52,819 bases of DNA from Candidatus Pelethosoma merdigallinarum (GTDB taxonomy: Bacteria > Bacillota_I > Bacilli_A > RF39 > UBA660), in NCBI GenBank assembly GCA_018716065.1, contig DVKJ01000021.1, positions 1 to 52,819 of the forward strand. Direction: 5' to 3'. A model generated the notes under the pieces. That model was given only the letters and a program-made list of their open reading frames with translations, did no database searches and was not told the origin of the DNA. The stretch's first letter is position 1. Each line of letters begins with the position of its first letter. Positions 40,554 to 51,018 of the stretch are shown piece by piece. Made by a program: the position numbers and the translations under genes.

Positions 40554-41533
40554 TGAAAGAATTAAATTTAGAAGAGTATATTATTTATTTAAAAAAATAT
40601 CGTCCGTTTATTTTACAACATTTAGAATATTGTTTTATTCTTGCTAAAACGCTGAAGTTAGATTTTATTCGAAATTCTATTGTGACTAATTCTCGATTTC
40701 GAACGAATCAAAAAGTTGATTTGAATCAATCAGTACAATATGTACAACAATTCTTAAAAAAGATTGATAAGAGTTGGGCAGACAATTTTTCAAAAATGTT
40801 ACAACAAAAGAATTGTTATATTTCTTTTTTAAATCAATGTAAAGAAAATGATTCTCGTAGTTTTGTAATATGGAATCCTCAAAAGAATCAAATAGAAATA
40901 CATCTTTCTTTACATCAGGATGTTAGTGATGGAAAAATTCTTATTCATGAATTTATGCATTATGAGAATGTTAATACTCATTTATCAGATTCTATGCTTT
41001 CCGAGTTTTTTTCTTTTTGGATAGAAAATCAATATTTGCAACATTATAAAGATTTGGATATGAATTGGTTTCAAAGTGAAAAACAAAATCGTTATTATAA
41101 TATAATGGTGATGTCTAGTATCTGTTCTGATGTTTTCCTATTGTTGCTTTCTAATCAAAAGTACGGAGATACAACGTATTCTCATTGCCAAGAGATTGCA
41201 TCTTCTTTTGATTTTTCACTAGATAAAGAGTATTTTGAATCTTCTAAACGTTTTATCGAATTTTGCTTGAATCATCCTAAACGATTTAGTGAAGTGGATG
41301 TCACCGAAGCATTTAATTATGTGTATAGTTTTGTAGCTTATTTACTAGTGAAGCACAAAAAAGTAATGGATGTACAAAATGTTGTTCAGATCAATAAAAA
41401 AGTTAGAGAAGCTGATTCTGTTCAAAAAAAAGTAACGTTGTTACAGATCGATTCTGAAATATGGGATTTGTCCTTTATACAATCTTGTTTCAAAGAAGAA
41501 ATCAAATCATATAGGAAACAAAAGAGTAGGTGA
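40553..41533 (+). CDS. Putative zinc metallopeptidase-like protein
   Basis: HExxH in ILIHEFMHYENVN; overlaps queA stop. Confidence 0.55.
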   Translation: MKELNLEEYIIYLKKYRPFILQHLEYCFILAKTLKLDFIRNSIVTNSRFRTNQKVDLNQSVQYVQQFLKKIDKSWADNFSKMLQQKNCYISFLNQCKENDSRSFVIWNPQKNQIEIHLSLHQDVSDGKILIHEFMHYENVNTHLSDSMLSEFFSFWIENQYLQHYKDLDMNWFQSEKQNRYYNIMVMSSICSDVFLLLLSNQKYGDTTYSHCQEIASSFDFSLDKEYFESSKRFIEFCLNHPKRFSEVDVTEAFNYVYSFVAYLLVKHKKVMDVQNVVQINKKVREADSVQKKVTLLQIDSEIWDLSFIQSCFKEEIKSYRKQKSR

Positions 41534-41537
41534 AAAA

Positions 41538-42425
41538 ATGGAAAAAGTGATTGTGATTGTGGGTCCAACGGCAGTAGGGAAAACGGCTTTAAGTATTGCC
41601 CTTGCTAAGAAATTAAAGGGAGAAATTATTAATGCAGATAGTACGCAAGTTTATAAATATATGAATATTGCGACTGCGAAAGCAACGCTTAAGGAACAAG
41701 AGGGAATTCCTCACCACTTATTAGATATCAAAGAGTTAGAAGAAGATTATAGTGTGTATGATTTTCAAAAAGATGTAAGAGAGAAAATAAAAGAAATCCT
41801 TGGACGTGATCATATGCCTATATTAGTTGGTGGGACTGGTTTTTACATTAAGGCAGCTTTATATGATTATCACTTTGATGACGAAGAAGAAAAAGAAAAT
41901 TACGATAACTTTACAACAGAAGAGTTGTATTCTAAGTTATCTGAACAAGATCCTAAAACCGAAATTCATCCTCATAATCGAAAACGGATTGAACGAGCTC
42001 TTACCTACATGAAACATCATCGCCAACCCTATAGTGAAAAAGAGAAAACGGAAACTTGTCTTTATGATGTAACTTGGATTGGTCTTACGACTGATCGTGA
42101 GACGTTGTATCGTCGAATTAATGATCGTGTAGATGTGATGATTCAAAATGGATTATTGGAAGAAGCTCAAATGATTTATTCTACCCATATTCGCAGTAAA
42201 GCGGTCATGACGCCGATTGGATATAAAGAATTATTTCCTTATTTTGAAGGAGCAAGTTCTTTGGAAGAATGTGTCGATAAGATGAAGCAACACTCTCGCA
42301 ATTATGCGAAGAGACAATATACTTGGTTTCGTAATCAAATGTATATTACTTGGTATGAGGTTGATTTTAAGAATTTTAATCATACAATAGAAGAAGTTTT
42401 AAATTCAATTGGTAAGCAAAAATAA
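41538..42425 (+). CDS. miaA: tRNA dimethylallyltransferase
   Basis: VIVGPTAVGKTALSIALAKKLKGEIINADSTQVYKYMNIATAKAT. Confidence 0.97.
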   Translation: MEKVIVIVGPTAVGKTALSIALAKKLKGEIINADSTQVYKYMNIATAKATLKEQEGIPHHLLDIKELEEDYSVYDFQKDVREKIKEILGRDHMPILVGGTGFYIKAALYDYHFDDEEEKENYDNFTTEELYSKLSEQDPKTEIHPHNRKRIERALTYMKHHRQPYSEKEKTETCLYDVTWIGLTTDRETLYRRINDRVDVMIQNGLLEEAQMIYSTHIRSKAVMTPIGYKELFPYFEGASSLEECVDKMKQHSRNYAKRQYTWFRNQMYITWYEVDFKNFNHTIEEVLNSIGKQK

Positions 42426-42431
42426 AATGTC

Positions 42432-42472
42432 AAAAGGTCGTAATTTATGTAAAATAAACGATCTTTTCTTTA
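42432..42472 (+). terminator. Possible terminator after miaA
   Basis: AAAAGGTCGT...ACGATCTTTTC. Confidence 0.5.
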
Positions 42473-42524
42473 CCAAAAATAGAAGATATTGTATAATATT
42501 AAATGGAAAATGGAGGAATAAAAA

Positions 42525-43754
42525 ATGTCAAAGATAAAAAATATTAAAGGTCGTGAAGTTTTAGATTCACGTGGAAATCCTACGGTAGAAGTAGATGTTA
42601 TTTTAGAGAATGGAATTATGGGAAGAGCGATGGTTCCTAGTGGAGCGTCTACAGGAGAAAGAGAAGCTTTAGAACTTCGTGATGGTGGTAGCCGTTTTAT
42701 GGGGAAAGGTGTTTTACAAGCGGTTCAAAATGTAAATGGACCATTAAAAGAAGTTGTTGTAGGAATGGACGCAGATGATCAACGTGCGATTGATGAGACT
42801 ATGATTCAGGCAGATGGTACGGAAACCAAATCCACTTATGGTGCAAATGCGATTCTTGGTATTTCGATGGCGACTTTAAAAGCTGCGGCTTTAGATCATG
42901 GAAAACCCTTGTATGCCTATGTAGGAAATGGAAAGACTTTACCAGTTCCTATGATGAATATTTTAAATGGTGGAGCGCATGCGGATAATAAACTTGATTT
43001 TCAAGAATTTATGATTATTCCACAAGCAGATACAATTCATGAACGTGTACGTATTGGTTCAGAAGTATTCCATCATTTAAAGAATGTATTAAATCAAAAA
43101 GGACTTGCGACTGGTGTAGGAGATGAAGGAGGATTTGCTCCTAATCTAGAAAGTAATACCGAAGGTTTTGACCTTATTATGGAAGCCATTACGAAAGCGG
43201 GATATACTCCTGGTGTAGATGTTAAATTAGCGATTGATGTCGCAGCCAGTGAGTTTTATCACGATGGTAAATATGTACTTGCTGGAGAAAATAGAAGTTT
43301 AACAACCGAAGAATTGATTGATTTCTATGTGGAATTAGTAGATAAATATCCAATTATTTCGATTGAAGATCCAGTGGATGAAAATGATTGGGATGGATTT
43401 AAATTAGTTACGGAAAAATTAGGAGATCGTATCCAATTAGTAGGAGATGACTTATTCGTAACGAATAAAAAGTGTCTAGAAAAAGGAATTGAAATGAAAG
43501 CTGGTAATGCGATTTTATTAAAAGTAAATCAAATTGGAACGATTACCGAAACCTTAGAAACCATTGAATTAGCTCGTCAAAATGGATATAAAACAATTAT
43601 TTCTCATCGTAGTGGAGAAACGGAAGATACGACGATTGCTGATCTTGCGGTTGGACTTGATTTAGGACAAATTAAAACAGGATCAATGTCTAGAACCGAT
43701 CGTGTTTGTAAATATAATCAATTAATGCGTATTGAAGAAGAATTAAGTGAGTAA
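42525..43754 (+). CDS. eno: Enolase
   Basis: [47 protein letters not shown]. Confidence 0.98.
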   Translation: MSKIKNIKGREVLDSRGNPTVEVDVILENGIMGRAMVPSGASTGEREALELRDGGSRFMGKGVLQAVQNVNGPLKEVVVGMDADDQRAIDETMIQADGTETKSTYGANAILGISMATLKAAALDHGKPLYAYVGNGKTLPVPMMNILNGGAHADNKLDFQEFMIIPQADTIHERVRIGSEVFHHLKNVLNQKGLATGVGDEGGFAPNLESNTEGFDLIMEAITKAGYTPGVDVKLAIDVAASEFYHDGKYVLAGENRSLTTEELIDFYVELVDKYPIISIEDPVDENDWDGFKLVTEKLGDRIQLVGDDLFVTNKKCLEKGIEMKAGNAILLKVNQIGTITETLETIELARQNGYKTIISHRSGETEDTTIADLAVGLDLGQIKTGSMSRTDRVCKYNQLMRIEEELSE

Positions 43755-43777
43755 TTCTTCTTTTTCTGTGTTATAAT
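43749..43777 (+). repeat. Left copy of 29-bp direct repeat flanking the IS (candidate TSD)
   Basis: GAGTAATTCTTCTTTTTCTGTGTTATAAT, identical to 45777-45805. Confidence 0.9.
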
Positions 43778-45776
43778 CTCAAGTTTGACAGTTGTAAAAA
43801 GTTAAAAAGCCCTAACCCCTTTAATTTCAAGGGAAATAGGGCTTTTAAGCTTTAGAAAAAAGTGCGTACCTAATTTTCTTTTTTGTTTTTGTCAAAAATT
43901 TTTTTAATTTTTTTATAAGTTAATATTTCAGTATCGGTTTTAATTCCTAAAAAGCTATGTAAATCATCAGTTAAGTTGTCTCTTGTTTGTATTGGTTCAA
44001 AACCTTTTCCTTTATGTTCTAGTAATTTCATTTCTTGTAATTTTGTTATTATTTCACTTACACTATATTTGTCATCTAATTTGTGTTCTAAATATCTATA
44101 CATAAACAAGGCTAAAAAACAAGTGATAAAGTGTCCTTTGATTCTGTCTTCTCGTGATAAGTGAACAGTTCCAGAATCAAAATCATCTTTCATGATTCTA
44201 AATGATTCTTCGATTTCCCATCTTCCATTCATTACTTTTATAATAGTGTCAGTATCGTCAATTAAATTTGTTGTTATTCCATATAATCCATTGTATCTTT
44301 CTTCGTTTTTATAAATTTCTTCATCGATGATATATTCTATATTACAAGCAACTTCTCCGGCATTAGTGGTCTTTATTTCTTTGATGAATCTCTTAGGATC
44401 ATTCTGATTTTTGCTTAGCTTGATTTTTTCAAGATCTTTTTGCTTTGTAACTTTTTTATTTTTTCTATTCGCTCCTTCTACTAATTTTCTGGCTCTTTCT
44501 AATTGATGTGTTTTTAATTTATGTTGGTAAGCTTGGTACTTAAACGAGAAGGTTACGATTAAGGTTTGTTTAACCGATTTTGTTTCACATTCAATCTCTT
44601 TATAAAAGATTTTGTTAAAGTATTGTTTTTTTAAGAATTCATCTTTTTCGATTTCTTCTAAATTATAAGTTTTATCTAGTTTTCCTAGAACACGCCAACC
44701 TTTTTTATCTAAGGCAAATTCTTGTAGTTCACTATTTAATTTTTTTATTGATTGAGTCACGACAAAACCTCTACCATCTTTGATATTAAAACTTTTAATT
44801 TCGTCCGTACACATAGCTGCGTCAGTACATATAATAATATTACTACCTTTCATATTATAATTTTTTAGAAACTCTTTTTCTGTTGGGATCATTGTTTTGG
44901 TTTCTGATGTATTTCCAGGATTAATATTCATGGCAAAAGGATAACCGTCTGCGTCCATAAACAATCCCATTTGTACAAGTGGGTATGGTTGATGTTGTTT
45001 GCTTATACCATACTTTTGAAAATCATTTTCTTCAGTATAAAAGAAGTAATTTGTACAATCATAATATATGACTTTGTAGTTTCTATCAATAATTTTATTA
45101 CTATAATCGAATAGTTCTTTTTGAATGTTTTCCATTTCCTTTGATAAATAGGATAAGGTTCTATAAACGTGTTGTAAATCAAAATTATAATTTCCGATGA
45201 GCTTTTTAGATTGCTCAAACGTTGAGAGTTTAGATGAAGGCCATATAATGCGTGAGTAGAGTAAACATTCAACAATCTCATTTATATCAAAAGTAAATTT
45301 GTATTTATTTTTGATGTTTTCACAGATCTTATCAATACCTAAATCATAGTAAATTTTTCTTAAGAATAAATGGCCAGAAAAGAAGGCACGATTAACGTCT
45401 TTTTCGACTTGTTTATTTGGATTTAAAGTTAAATGTACTGGAGGTTCTTTTCCGTCTTTTATCATCTGGTTTAGTGAATCAATATACTCTTGTACTTTTT
45501 CCATTGTATGTTCATTGCCAAAACGTTCCTTTAACTTTTCATCATTACCTAACGCCTCATAAACGTAGGAAGATCTCTTTCCATTTAGATTTTTATAATC
45601 GCCAATAATGCAATAAGTAGTATTACTTTTAGTTTTAGTTATTTTGAGTCTCATAATATCACTACCTTCTAACTACATTATACCACTTACGCATTAAGTA
45701 CGCAATAATAAATAATTAAAAAACTAGATTTTATAAGGTTTAATCTAGTATTTTTTTCTCAAAGTGTCAAAGATGG
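43778..45776 (-). mobile_element. IS1634-family (IS4 superfamily) insertion sequence, ~2.0 kb
   Basis: Transposase ORF bounded by imperfect inverted ends sharing TTTGACA, terminator hairpins at both ends and the 29-bp direct repeat. Confidence 0.85.
43870..45654 (-). CDS. IS1634-family transposase
   Basis: LVQMGLFMDADGYPFAMNINPGNTSE, ICTDAAMCTDEIK, GRWEIEESFRIMKDDFDSGTVHLSREDRIKGHFITCFLALFMYR. Confidence 0.92.
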   Translation of the reverse strand: MRLKITKTKSNTTYCIIGDYKNLNGKRSSYVYEALGNDEKLKERFGNEHTMEKVQEYIDSLNQMIKDGKEPPVHLTLNPNKQVEKDVNRAFFSGHLFLRKIYYDLGIDKICENIKNKYKFTFDINEIVECLLYSRIIWPSSKLSTFEQSKKLIGNYNFDLQHVYRTLSYLSKEMENIQKELFDYSNKIIDRNYKVIYYDCTNYFFYTEENDFQKYGISKQHQPYPLVQMGLFMDADGYPFAMNINPGNTSETKTMIPTEKEFLKNYNMKGSNIIICTDAAMCTDEIKSFNIKDGRGFVVTQSIKKLNSELQEFALDKKGWRVLGKLDKTYNLEEIEKDEFLKKQYFNKIFYKEIECETKSVKQTLIVTFSFKYQAYQHKLKTHQLERARKLVEGANRKNKKVTKQKDLEKIKLSKNQNDPKRFIKEIKTTNAGEVACNIEYIIDEEIYKNEERYNGLYGITTNLIDDTDTIIKVMNGRWEIEESFRIMKDDFDSGTVHLSREDRIKGHFITCFLALFMYRYLEHKLDDKYSVSEIITKLQEMKLLEHKGKGFEPIQTRDNLTDDLHSFLGIKTDTEILTYKKIKKIFDKNKKEN

Positions 45777-45805
45777 GAGTAATTCTTCTTTTTCTGTGTT
45801 ATAAT
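45777..45805 (+). repeat. Right copy of 29-bp direct repeat flanking the IS
   Basis: GAGTAATTCTTCTTTTTCTGTGTTATAAT. Confidence 0.9.
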
Positions 45806-45826
45806 AGAGGACACTGTGGTGATATT

Positions 45827-46873
45827 ATGGAAAAAGAAAAATACATCTATTGTGGGACTGCATTCATCAATCAGAAGAAAGTGTTTGTCTATTATCATAA
45901 ATTCTTAAAAGAAATAGAGTTCTTTGAAAGAAAAGATGGAATATTTGTTCCTGCTTCTAAGGAAATTTTAAAAGAACATAATTCAATTTTTTCTAATATT
46001 GAATATCTTTTTTCCATTCTAAAACAACGTTTATATTATCGTAAAGTAAAAAGAAGTCGTTTTACCACTTCTTTTACCAAGGATGAATTAGAAGAATTAT
46101 ATTTAGCAGTAGAAGAAAACAATCACTTAGATGATATAGAAAAGATTCAACTGAACGCTTTAGTTGCTTTAGAAAAAGATTCGCCTGGATATATTGATAT
46201 TTTAAAAGAACGACTTTCAACCGTTAGAATTGAGCGCCAATATTTAGAAGGATTTGATGGACTGTATGATGCGGAGAATAATAAAGTTTTAATCGATGTA
46301 GAAATTCCAGAAAGTCGTTATGAGTATTTATTACGTCATGAATTTAGCCATTTATTTCAATTCCAAACGACCTTTTTTGCGCCTACTATTTATCATTGGT
46401 TTTGCGAAGGATTTACCGAATTAATAACACGTGAATATGAGCCTTTTCTTCAAGATCCGGAACAAAATGAATATGATTTTTTTGTGATTGTTGTTAAAAT
46501 ACTATTTGAATTATTTCCTGATAATAACTTTTTATCTGATGTTCAACTTAATCATTATCAAGAGATTTACCATCTTTTAAGAACAAAGATGACTGAAATA
46601 GAGTTTTACGGATTATTTGTCAAATTAAGTTTGTATTTTGATAAAGAGTTATACAAAGAACTGAATCTTTCCCGTATTATTGTGGATGTCGATATTATAT
46701 TAATGAAACTAGCCCGAAAGGAACCAAAAGAAGTACGTTATAGAATAAAAAATTATATTCGAGAAATGTTAGGTAATCATATGGTTTATCGAACGAATTA
46801 TGTGGTAGGAGATAAAGAATCATTCTTGTATGATAAACAGAAAAAAATAAAAGTAAAGGATTATAAAAAATGA
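45827..46873 (+). CDS. Putative zinc metallopeptidase-like protein
   Basis: LLRHEFSHLFQF...HWFCEGFTELITREY; start refined to 45827. Confidence 0.6.
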   Translation: MEKEKYIYCGTAFINQKKVFVYYHKFLKEIEFFERKDGIFVPASKEILKEHNSIFSNIEYLFSILKQRLYYRKVKRSRFTTSFTKDELEELYLAVEENNHLDDIEKIQLNALVALEKDSPGYIDILKERLSTVRIERQYLEGFDGLYDAENNKVLIDVEIPESRYEYLLRHEFSHLFQFQTTFFAPTIYHWFCEGFTELITREYEPFLQDPEQNEYDFFVIVVKILFELFPDNNFLSDVQLNHYQEIYHLLRTKMTEIEFYGLFVKLSLYFDKELYKELNLSRIIVDVDIILMKLARKEPKEVRYRIKNYIREMLGNHMVYRTNYVVGDKESFLYDKQKKIKVKDYKK

Positions 46874-47748
46874 AAAAGAATAGAGAAATTTTACAAAAAC
46901 TTTTAGAAATGGATACGACACAATTAGAAGTATTACAACTAGCTATGGAAGAGAATCCTTTTTTAAAAGAATCAGAAAAAGAAGTTTTTAAGGGAATGCT
47001 TGCATTTTTTCAGAAGTATCCATTAGAGGATTATCGTTTATGTATTAAAAAAGCTTATCTTTTGAAAATTAAGAGAAAATATTATACGCCTTCTAATTCG
47101 TTAATGGAAACCGATCGCGAAGGAATTAAAAGTTGGATTCCCAAGGATCACCCTTTGTATTTAAAAACATTAAAACACGAATTTGTTCATTGGATGAATC
47201 CTAATTTACCATTCGTCTATCGAAATGCGTTTAATGAAGGTTTAACCAATTTAATTATGATGGATACATATCACATTCCACTTTCGCAAATTCATTATAT
47301 GCATATTACGATTTTCATGATGATGATGAGTCGTATTTATGGTTTAAAGAATTGGATACAAACGTATCAAGGAAAAGATGTCTATAAGATTATGGATGAA
47401 ATGGAACGCGTATTAGGAAAAGAAGATCTAGATTATCTTCAAGTTGCTTCTGGATTTGTGAATGAAATCGAATACGTAAAGATGTCAATCTTAGAAGAAG
47501 CGCATAATTGGGGATATTTATCCGGGGAACACCAAAGTGAATATCTCTCTTATGATTTAGAATCACAAAAGATTAAGATGAAGGTATGGAAATTAGTTTC
47601 TAAGTTATATCAAGCACACCATGATCGTCCTATTGAATTTGATTCGAAAATGATTCAGTGTTTAGAACTTTACTTAAAAGATGTTTTATCTTTACAAAAG
47701 AAAGAGAGTCCTTATTTGAAACAAATCGAGAAAGTCTTACGAAAATAA
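46870..47748 (+). CDS. Putative zinc metallopeptidase-like protein
   Basis: LKHEFVHWMNP...RNAFNEGLTNLIM; ATGA overlap with the upstream gene. Confidence 0.6.
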   Translation: MKKNREILQKLLEMDTTQLEVLQLAMEENPFLKESEKEVFKGMLAFFQKYPLEDYRLCIKKAYLLKIKRKYYTPSNSLMETDREGIKSWIPKDHPLYLKTLKHEFVHWMNPNLPFVYRNAFNEGLTNLIMMDTYHIPLSQIHYMHITIFMMMMSRIYGLKNWIQTYQGKDVYKIMDEMERVLGKEDLDYLQVASGFVNEIEYVKMSILEEAHNWGYLSGEHQSEYLSYDLESQKIKMKVWKLVSKLYQAHHDRPIEFDSKMIQCLELYLKDVLSLQKKESPYLKQIEKVLRK

Positions 47749-47822
47749 GGCTTTTTTTACTCGTGATAAATTTTAAATAAAACCAAGTGTTTTGTGATAC
47801 AATGAATAAAGGAGGGATGATC

Positions 47823-49988
47823 ATGTATATCGAAGTTTTAGTCGAAATTACCAATCGTCAAGTGGATCAAACTTTCACCTATCATGTTCCTAATCATTTG
47901 GAAAAAGAAATCATGATAGGAAAACGTGTGACAGTTCCTTTTGGAAGACAAACGTTAGAAGGATTTATTATTCAAGTGCATCAAGAAAAACCAGCGTATG
48001 AAACAAAAGATTTAATCCGTATTACGGATGATCATCCTGTATTAAATCAGGAACAATTGTTATTAGGAAATTATATGCATAAGAAAACGTATGCAAGTCG
48101 AGCCAGTTGTTATCAAACGATGTTACCGGCTGCTTTAAAAGCTCATCAAGGATTTGAAGTTCCTAAAAAATATGAATGGGTTTTAACGTTACTTCAACCC
48201 GATTATGAAGGTAAGAATGCTAGTCAACAAGCGATTCTTGATTTGTGGAAAGAAAATACATGGGTTCGAAAAACGGATGCGAATCATATTTCGTCCAGTT
48301 CGGTTAAAACTTTACTTAAAAATAAAGTCATTGAGGAACAACAAGTGGAGACGTATCGCATTGAGAATACCGAAGAGAAAGATACGAAGAAAATTCAATT
48401 GACAGAAGAGCAACACCAAGTGGTTTCTAGTGTTTTAGAACATAAAGACTCTTTTCACCCTTTCTTATTATTTGGGGTAACGGGAAGTGGGAAAACAGAA
48501 GTTTACATGCATATTATTGAAGAAATGTTAAAAGATAAAAAAGAAACGATTGTTTTAGTTCCTGAGATTAGTTTAACACCACAAATGGTTCGTTTATTTA
48601 AACGTCGTTTTGGGAATGAAGTAGCCATTTTACATAGTCGTTTATCCAATGGAGAAAAGTATGATGAATGGCGAAAGATTGAACGAAAAGAAGTATCGAT
48701 TGTCATTGGAGCGAGAAGTGCGATTTTCGCACCCTTTACGAATTTAGGTTGTATTATTATTGATGAAGAACAAACGGATACTTATCGTCAAGAAAGTAAT
48801 CCTCGTTATCACGCGATCGATGTTGCTTTATGGCGCGGGCAGTATCACCATTGTCCTGTGGTTTTAGGAAGTGCGACACCATCGATTGAAAGCTATACAA
48901 GAGCTAAACTAGGAGTTTATCACTTATTAACACTAAAACAACGCATTAATAAATCGTTACCGGAAGTTAAATTGATTGACATGAAAGAAATGATGCGATC
49001 TTCTTACAAAGTCATTTCTAAACCTTTATTGGATCATATGAATCAGTGTTTAGAGCGAAAAGAACAAATCATTCTTCTTTTGAATCGTCGTGGATATTCG
49101 ACCATTAATACGTGTAAAGAATGTGGCTATACGCAAAAATGTCCAAATTGTGATATTCCTTTGACGTATCACAAATCCACCAATTCTATGAGGTGCCATT
49201 ATTGTGGCTATACCCATTATCGTTATTCAACTTGTCCAGAATGTCATAGTGAAAATATGAATGAATTTGGTATGGGAACTGAAAAACTAGAACAAATCGT
49301 TCATGAACTATTTCCTAGTGCGCGTACCCTTCGTATGGATATAGATACGACAAGAACGAAAGGATCTCATGAACGAATGATTCGTGCTTTTCGTGAACAA
49401 GAATATGATATTTTAATTGGTACGCAGATGATTTCAAAAGGACTTGATTTTCCTAATGTCACGTTAGTGGGTGTATTAAATGGCGATGCCTCACTGAATG
49501 TACCAGATTTTAGAAGTAGTGAAAGAACATTTCAATTATTAAATCAAGTCGCAGGGCGAGCTGGTCGTGGTGAGAAAAAGGGAACGGTTTATATTCAAGG
49601 ATTTAATATGGATCACTATAGTATTGTTTTAGCCGCTAAACATGATTATGAGACTTTTTATGATCAAGAAATACGTATTCGTAAGAAGCTAATTTATCCT
49701 CCATTTACAAATTTATTAGTAATTCGTTTAAAAGGGAAAGACTATGATAAGGTATATGAAGAAGCTCATAAAATAACGGATTTTTTACATCGCGAACTTA
49801 CACGTGTGACTATACTAGGTCCTGGAATGGCGATGATTCCTAAGATTAACCAAGTGTATCATATGCAAGTGGTATTAAAATATAAGAAGAGAGAAGAAGT
49901 TAAACAAGCAATGGATTATCTCTATCAACATTATAAAAAGAATCATAAAGTACAAGTAGAATTGGATGTTAATCCGCTTCATATTTAA
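47823..49988 (+). CDS. priA: Primosomal protein N' (replication restart helicase PriA)
   Basis: LLFGVTGSGKTEVYMHIIEEML, CNxC zinc motifs (CKECGYTQKCPNCDIPLTYHK), GTQMISKGLDFPNVTLVG. Confidence 0.97.
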   Translation: MYIEVLVEITNRQVDQTFTYHVPNHLEKEIMIGKRVTVPFGRQTLEGFIIQVHQEKPAYETKDLIRITDDHPVLNQEQLLLGNYMHKKTYASRASCYQTMLPAALKAHQGFEVPKKYEWVLTLLQPDYEGKNASQQAILDLWKENTWVRKTDANHISSSSVKTLLKNKVIEEQQVETYRIENTEEKDTKKIQLTEEQHQVVSSVLEHKDSFHPFLLFGVTGSGKTEVYMHIIEEMLKDKKETIVLVPEISLTPQMVRLFKRRFGNEVAILHSRLSNGEKYDEWRKIERKEVSIVIGARSAIFAPFTNLGCIIIDEEQTDTYRQESNPRYHAIDVALWRGQYHHCPVVLGSATPSIESYTRAKLGVYHLLTLKQRINKSLPEVKLIDMKEMMRSSYKVISKPLLDHMNQCLERKEQIILLLNRRGYSTINTCKECGYTQKCPNCDIPLTYHKSTNSMRCHYCGYTHYRYSTCPECHSENMNEFGMGTEKLEQIVHELFPSARTLRMDIDTTRTKGSHERMIRAFREQEYDILIGTQMISKGLDFPNVTLVGVLNGDASLNVPDFRSSERTFQLLNQVAGRAGRGEKKGTVYIQGFNMDHYSIVLAAKHDYETFYDQEIRIRKKLIYPPFTNLLVIRLKGKDYDKVYEEAHKITDFLHRELTRVTILGPGMAMIPKINQVYHMQVVLKYKKREEVKQAMDYLYQHYKKNHKVQVELDVNPLHI

Positions 49989-50028
49989 ATATTAGAAAAA
50001 ATATAGTATAATAAGAATGGTGATGATC

Positions 50029-51009
50029 ATGGAAGAAAAAGAATTTAATTTAGAAGATTTACATGTAGAAAAAGAATTAAAGATTATTTATATGGGAACC
50101 CCTGAATTTAGTGCGACCGTATTAAAAGGATTACTAGAACATTATCCGATACGTGCGGTTATTACACAACCAGATCGTGTGAATGGAAGAGGAGGAAAGG
50201 TAACCTATTCTCCCGTTAAACAAGTGGCTTTGGAACACACGTTACTTGTTTTACAACCAGAAAAAGTGCGTGATATTACAGAACAAGTATTGGAGTTTGA
50301 ACCAGATCTAATTATTACTTGTGCTTATGGGCAAATATTACCTAAGGGCTTATTGCTTGCCCCTCGTTTAGGTTGTATTAATGTTCATGCTTCTTTACTT
50401 CCACGACTTCGTGGAGGGGCACCCATTCAACGTGCGATCATGAATGGTTATACTAAGACGGGAATTACCATTATGTACATGAATGAAAAAATGGACGAAG
50501 GAGATATGATTTCACAAAAAGAAATCGAAATTACCGATACGGATACGGCTGATACTTTACACGATAAACTAAGTATTTTAGGTCGTGACTTATTATTAGA
50601 AACGTTACCTTCCATTTTAGATGGAACGAACCCACGTATTCCACAAAATCATGAAGAAGCCACTTATGGTTATGTTATTGATCGTAATGATGAACATCTT
50701 AATTTTAATCACAGTAAACGTCAAATCTATAATCAAGTTCGTGGACTAAATAGTCATCCAGGAGCCTATTGTAAATTAGATGGTGAGATCATTAAAGTTT
50801 GGGAATGCTACGTCACAGATCAAATCTATCCTCAGTTATTAAACGGTCAAGTTACTAAGATTTATAAAGATGGTATTGGCGTAAAAGTCAATAATGGGGA
50901 AATCGTATTGAAAACCATTCAACCTTCTGGTAAAAAGAAAATGAACGCATCAGATTTTGCCCGTGGATATATGAACAAAGGAAATTTAATTGGTAAGATG
51001 CTTAGTTAA
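50029..51009 (+). CDS. fmt: Methionyl-tRNA formyltransferase
   Basis: KIIYMGTPEFSATVLKGLL, CINVHASLLPRLRGGAPIQRAIMNG. Confidence 0.96.
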   Translation: MEEKEFNLEDLHVEKELKIIYMGTPEFSATVLKGLLEHYPIRAVITQPDRVNGRGGKVTYSPVKQVALEHTLLVLQPEKVRDITEQVLEFEPDLIITCAYGQILPKGLLLAPRLGCINVHASLLPRLRGGAPIQRAIMNGYTKTGITIMYMNEKMDEGDMISQKEIEITDTDTADTLHDKLSILGRDLLLETLPSILDGTNPRIPQNHEEATYGYVIDRNDEHLNFNHSKRQIYNQVRGLNSHPGAYCKLDGEIIKVWECYVTDQIYPQLLNGQVTKIYKDGIGVKVNNGEIVLKTIQPSGKKKMNASDFARGYMNKGNLIGKMLS

Positions 51010-51018
51010 GGAGTTCGT

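Noticed and set aside
43870-45654. Possibility that the IS transposase region is a DGR RT or retron
   Set aside because: Motifs (GRWEIEESFRIMK, LVQMGLFMDADG) are IS4/IS1634 DDE transposase; no YxDD RT motif seen in any ORF of the window.
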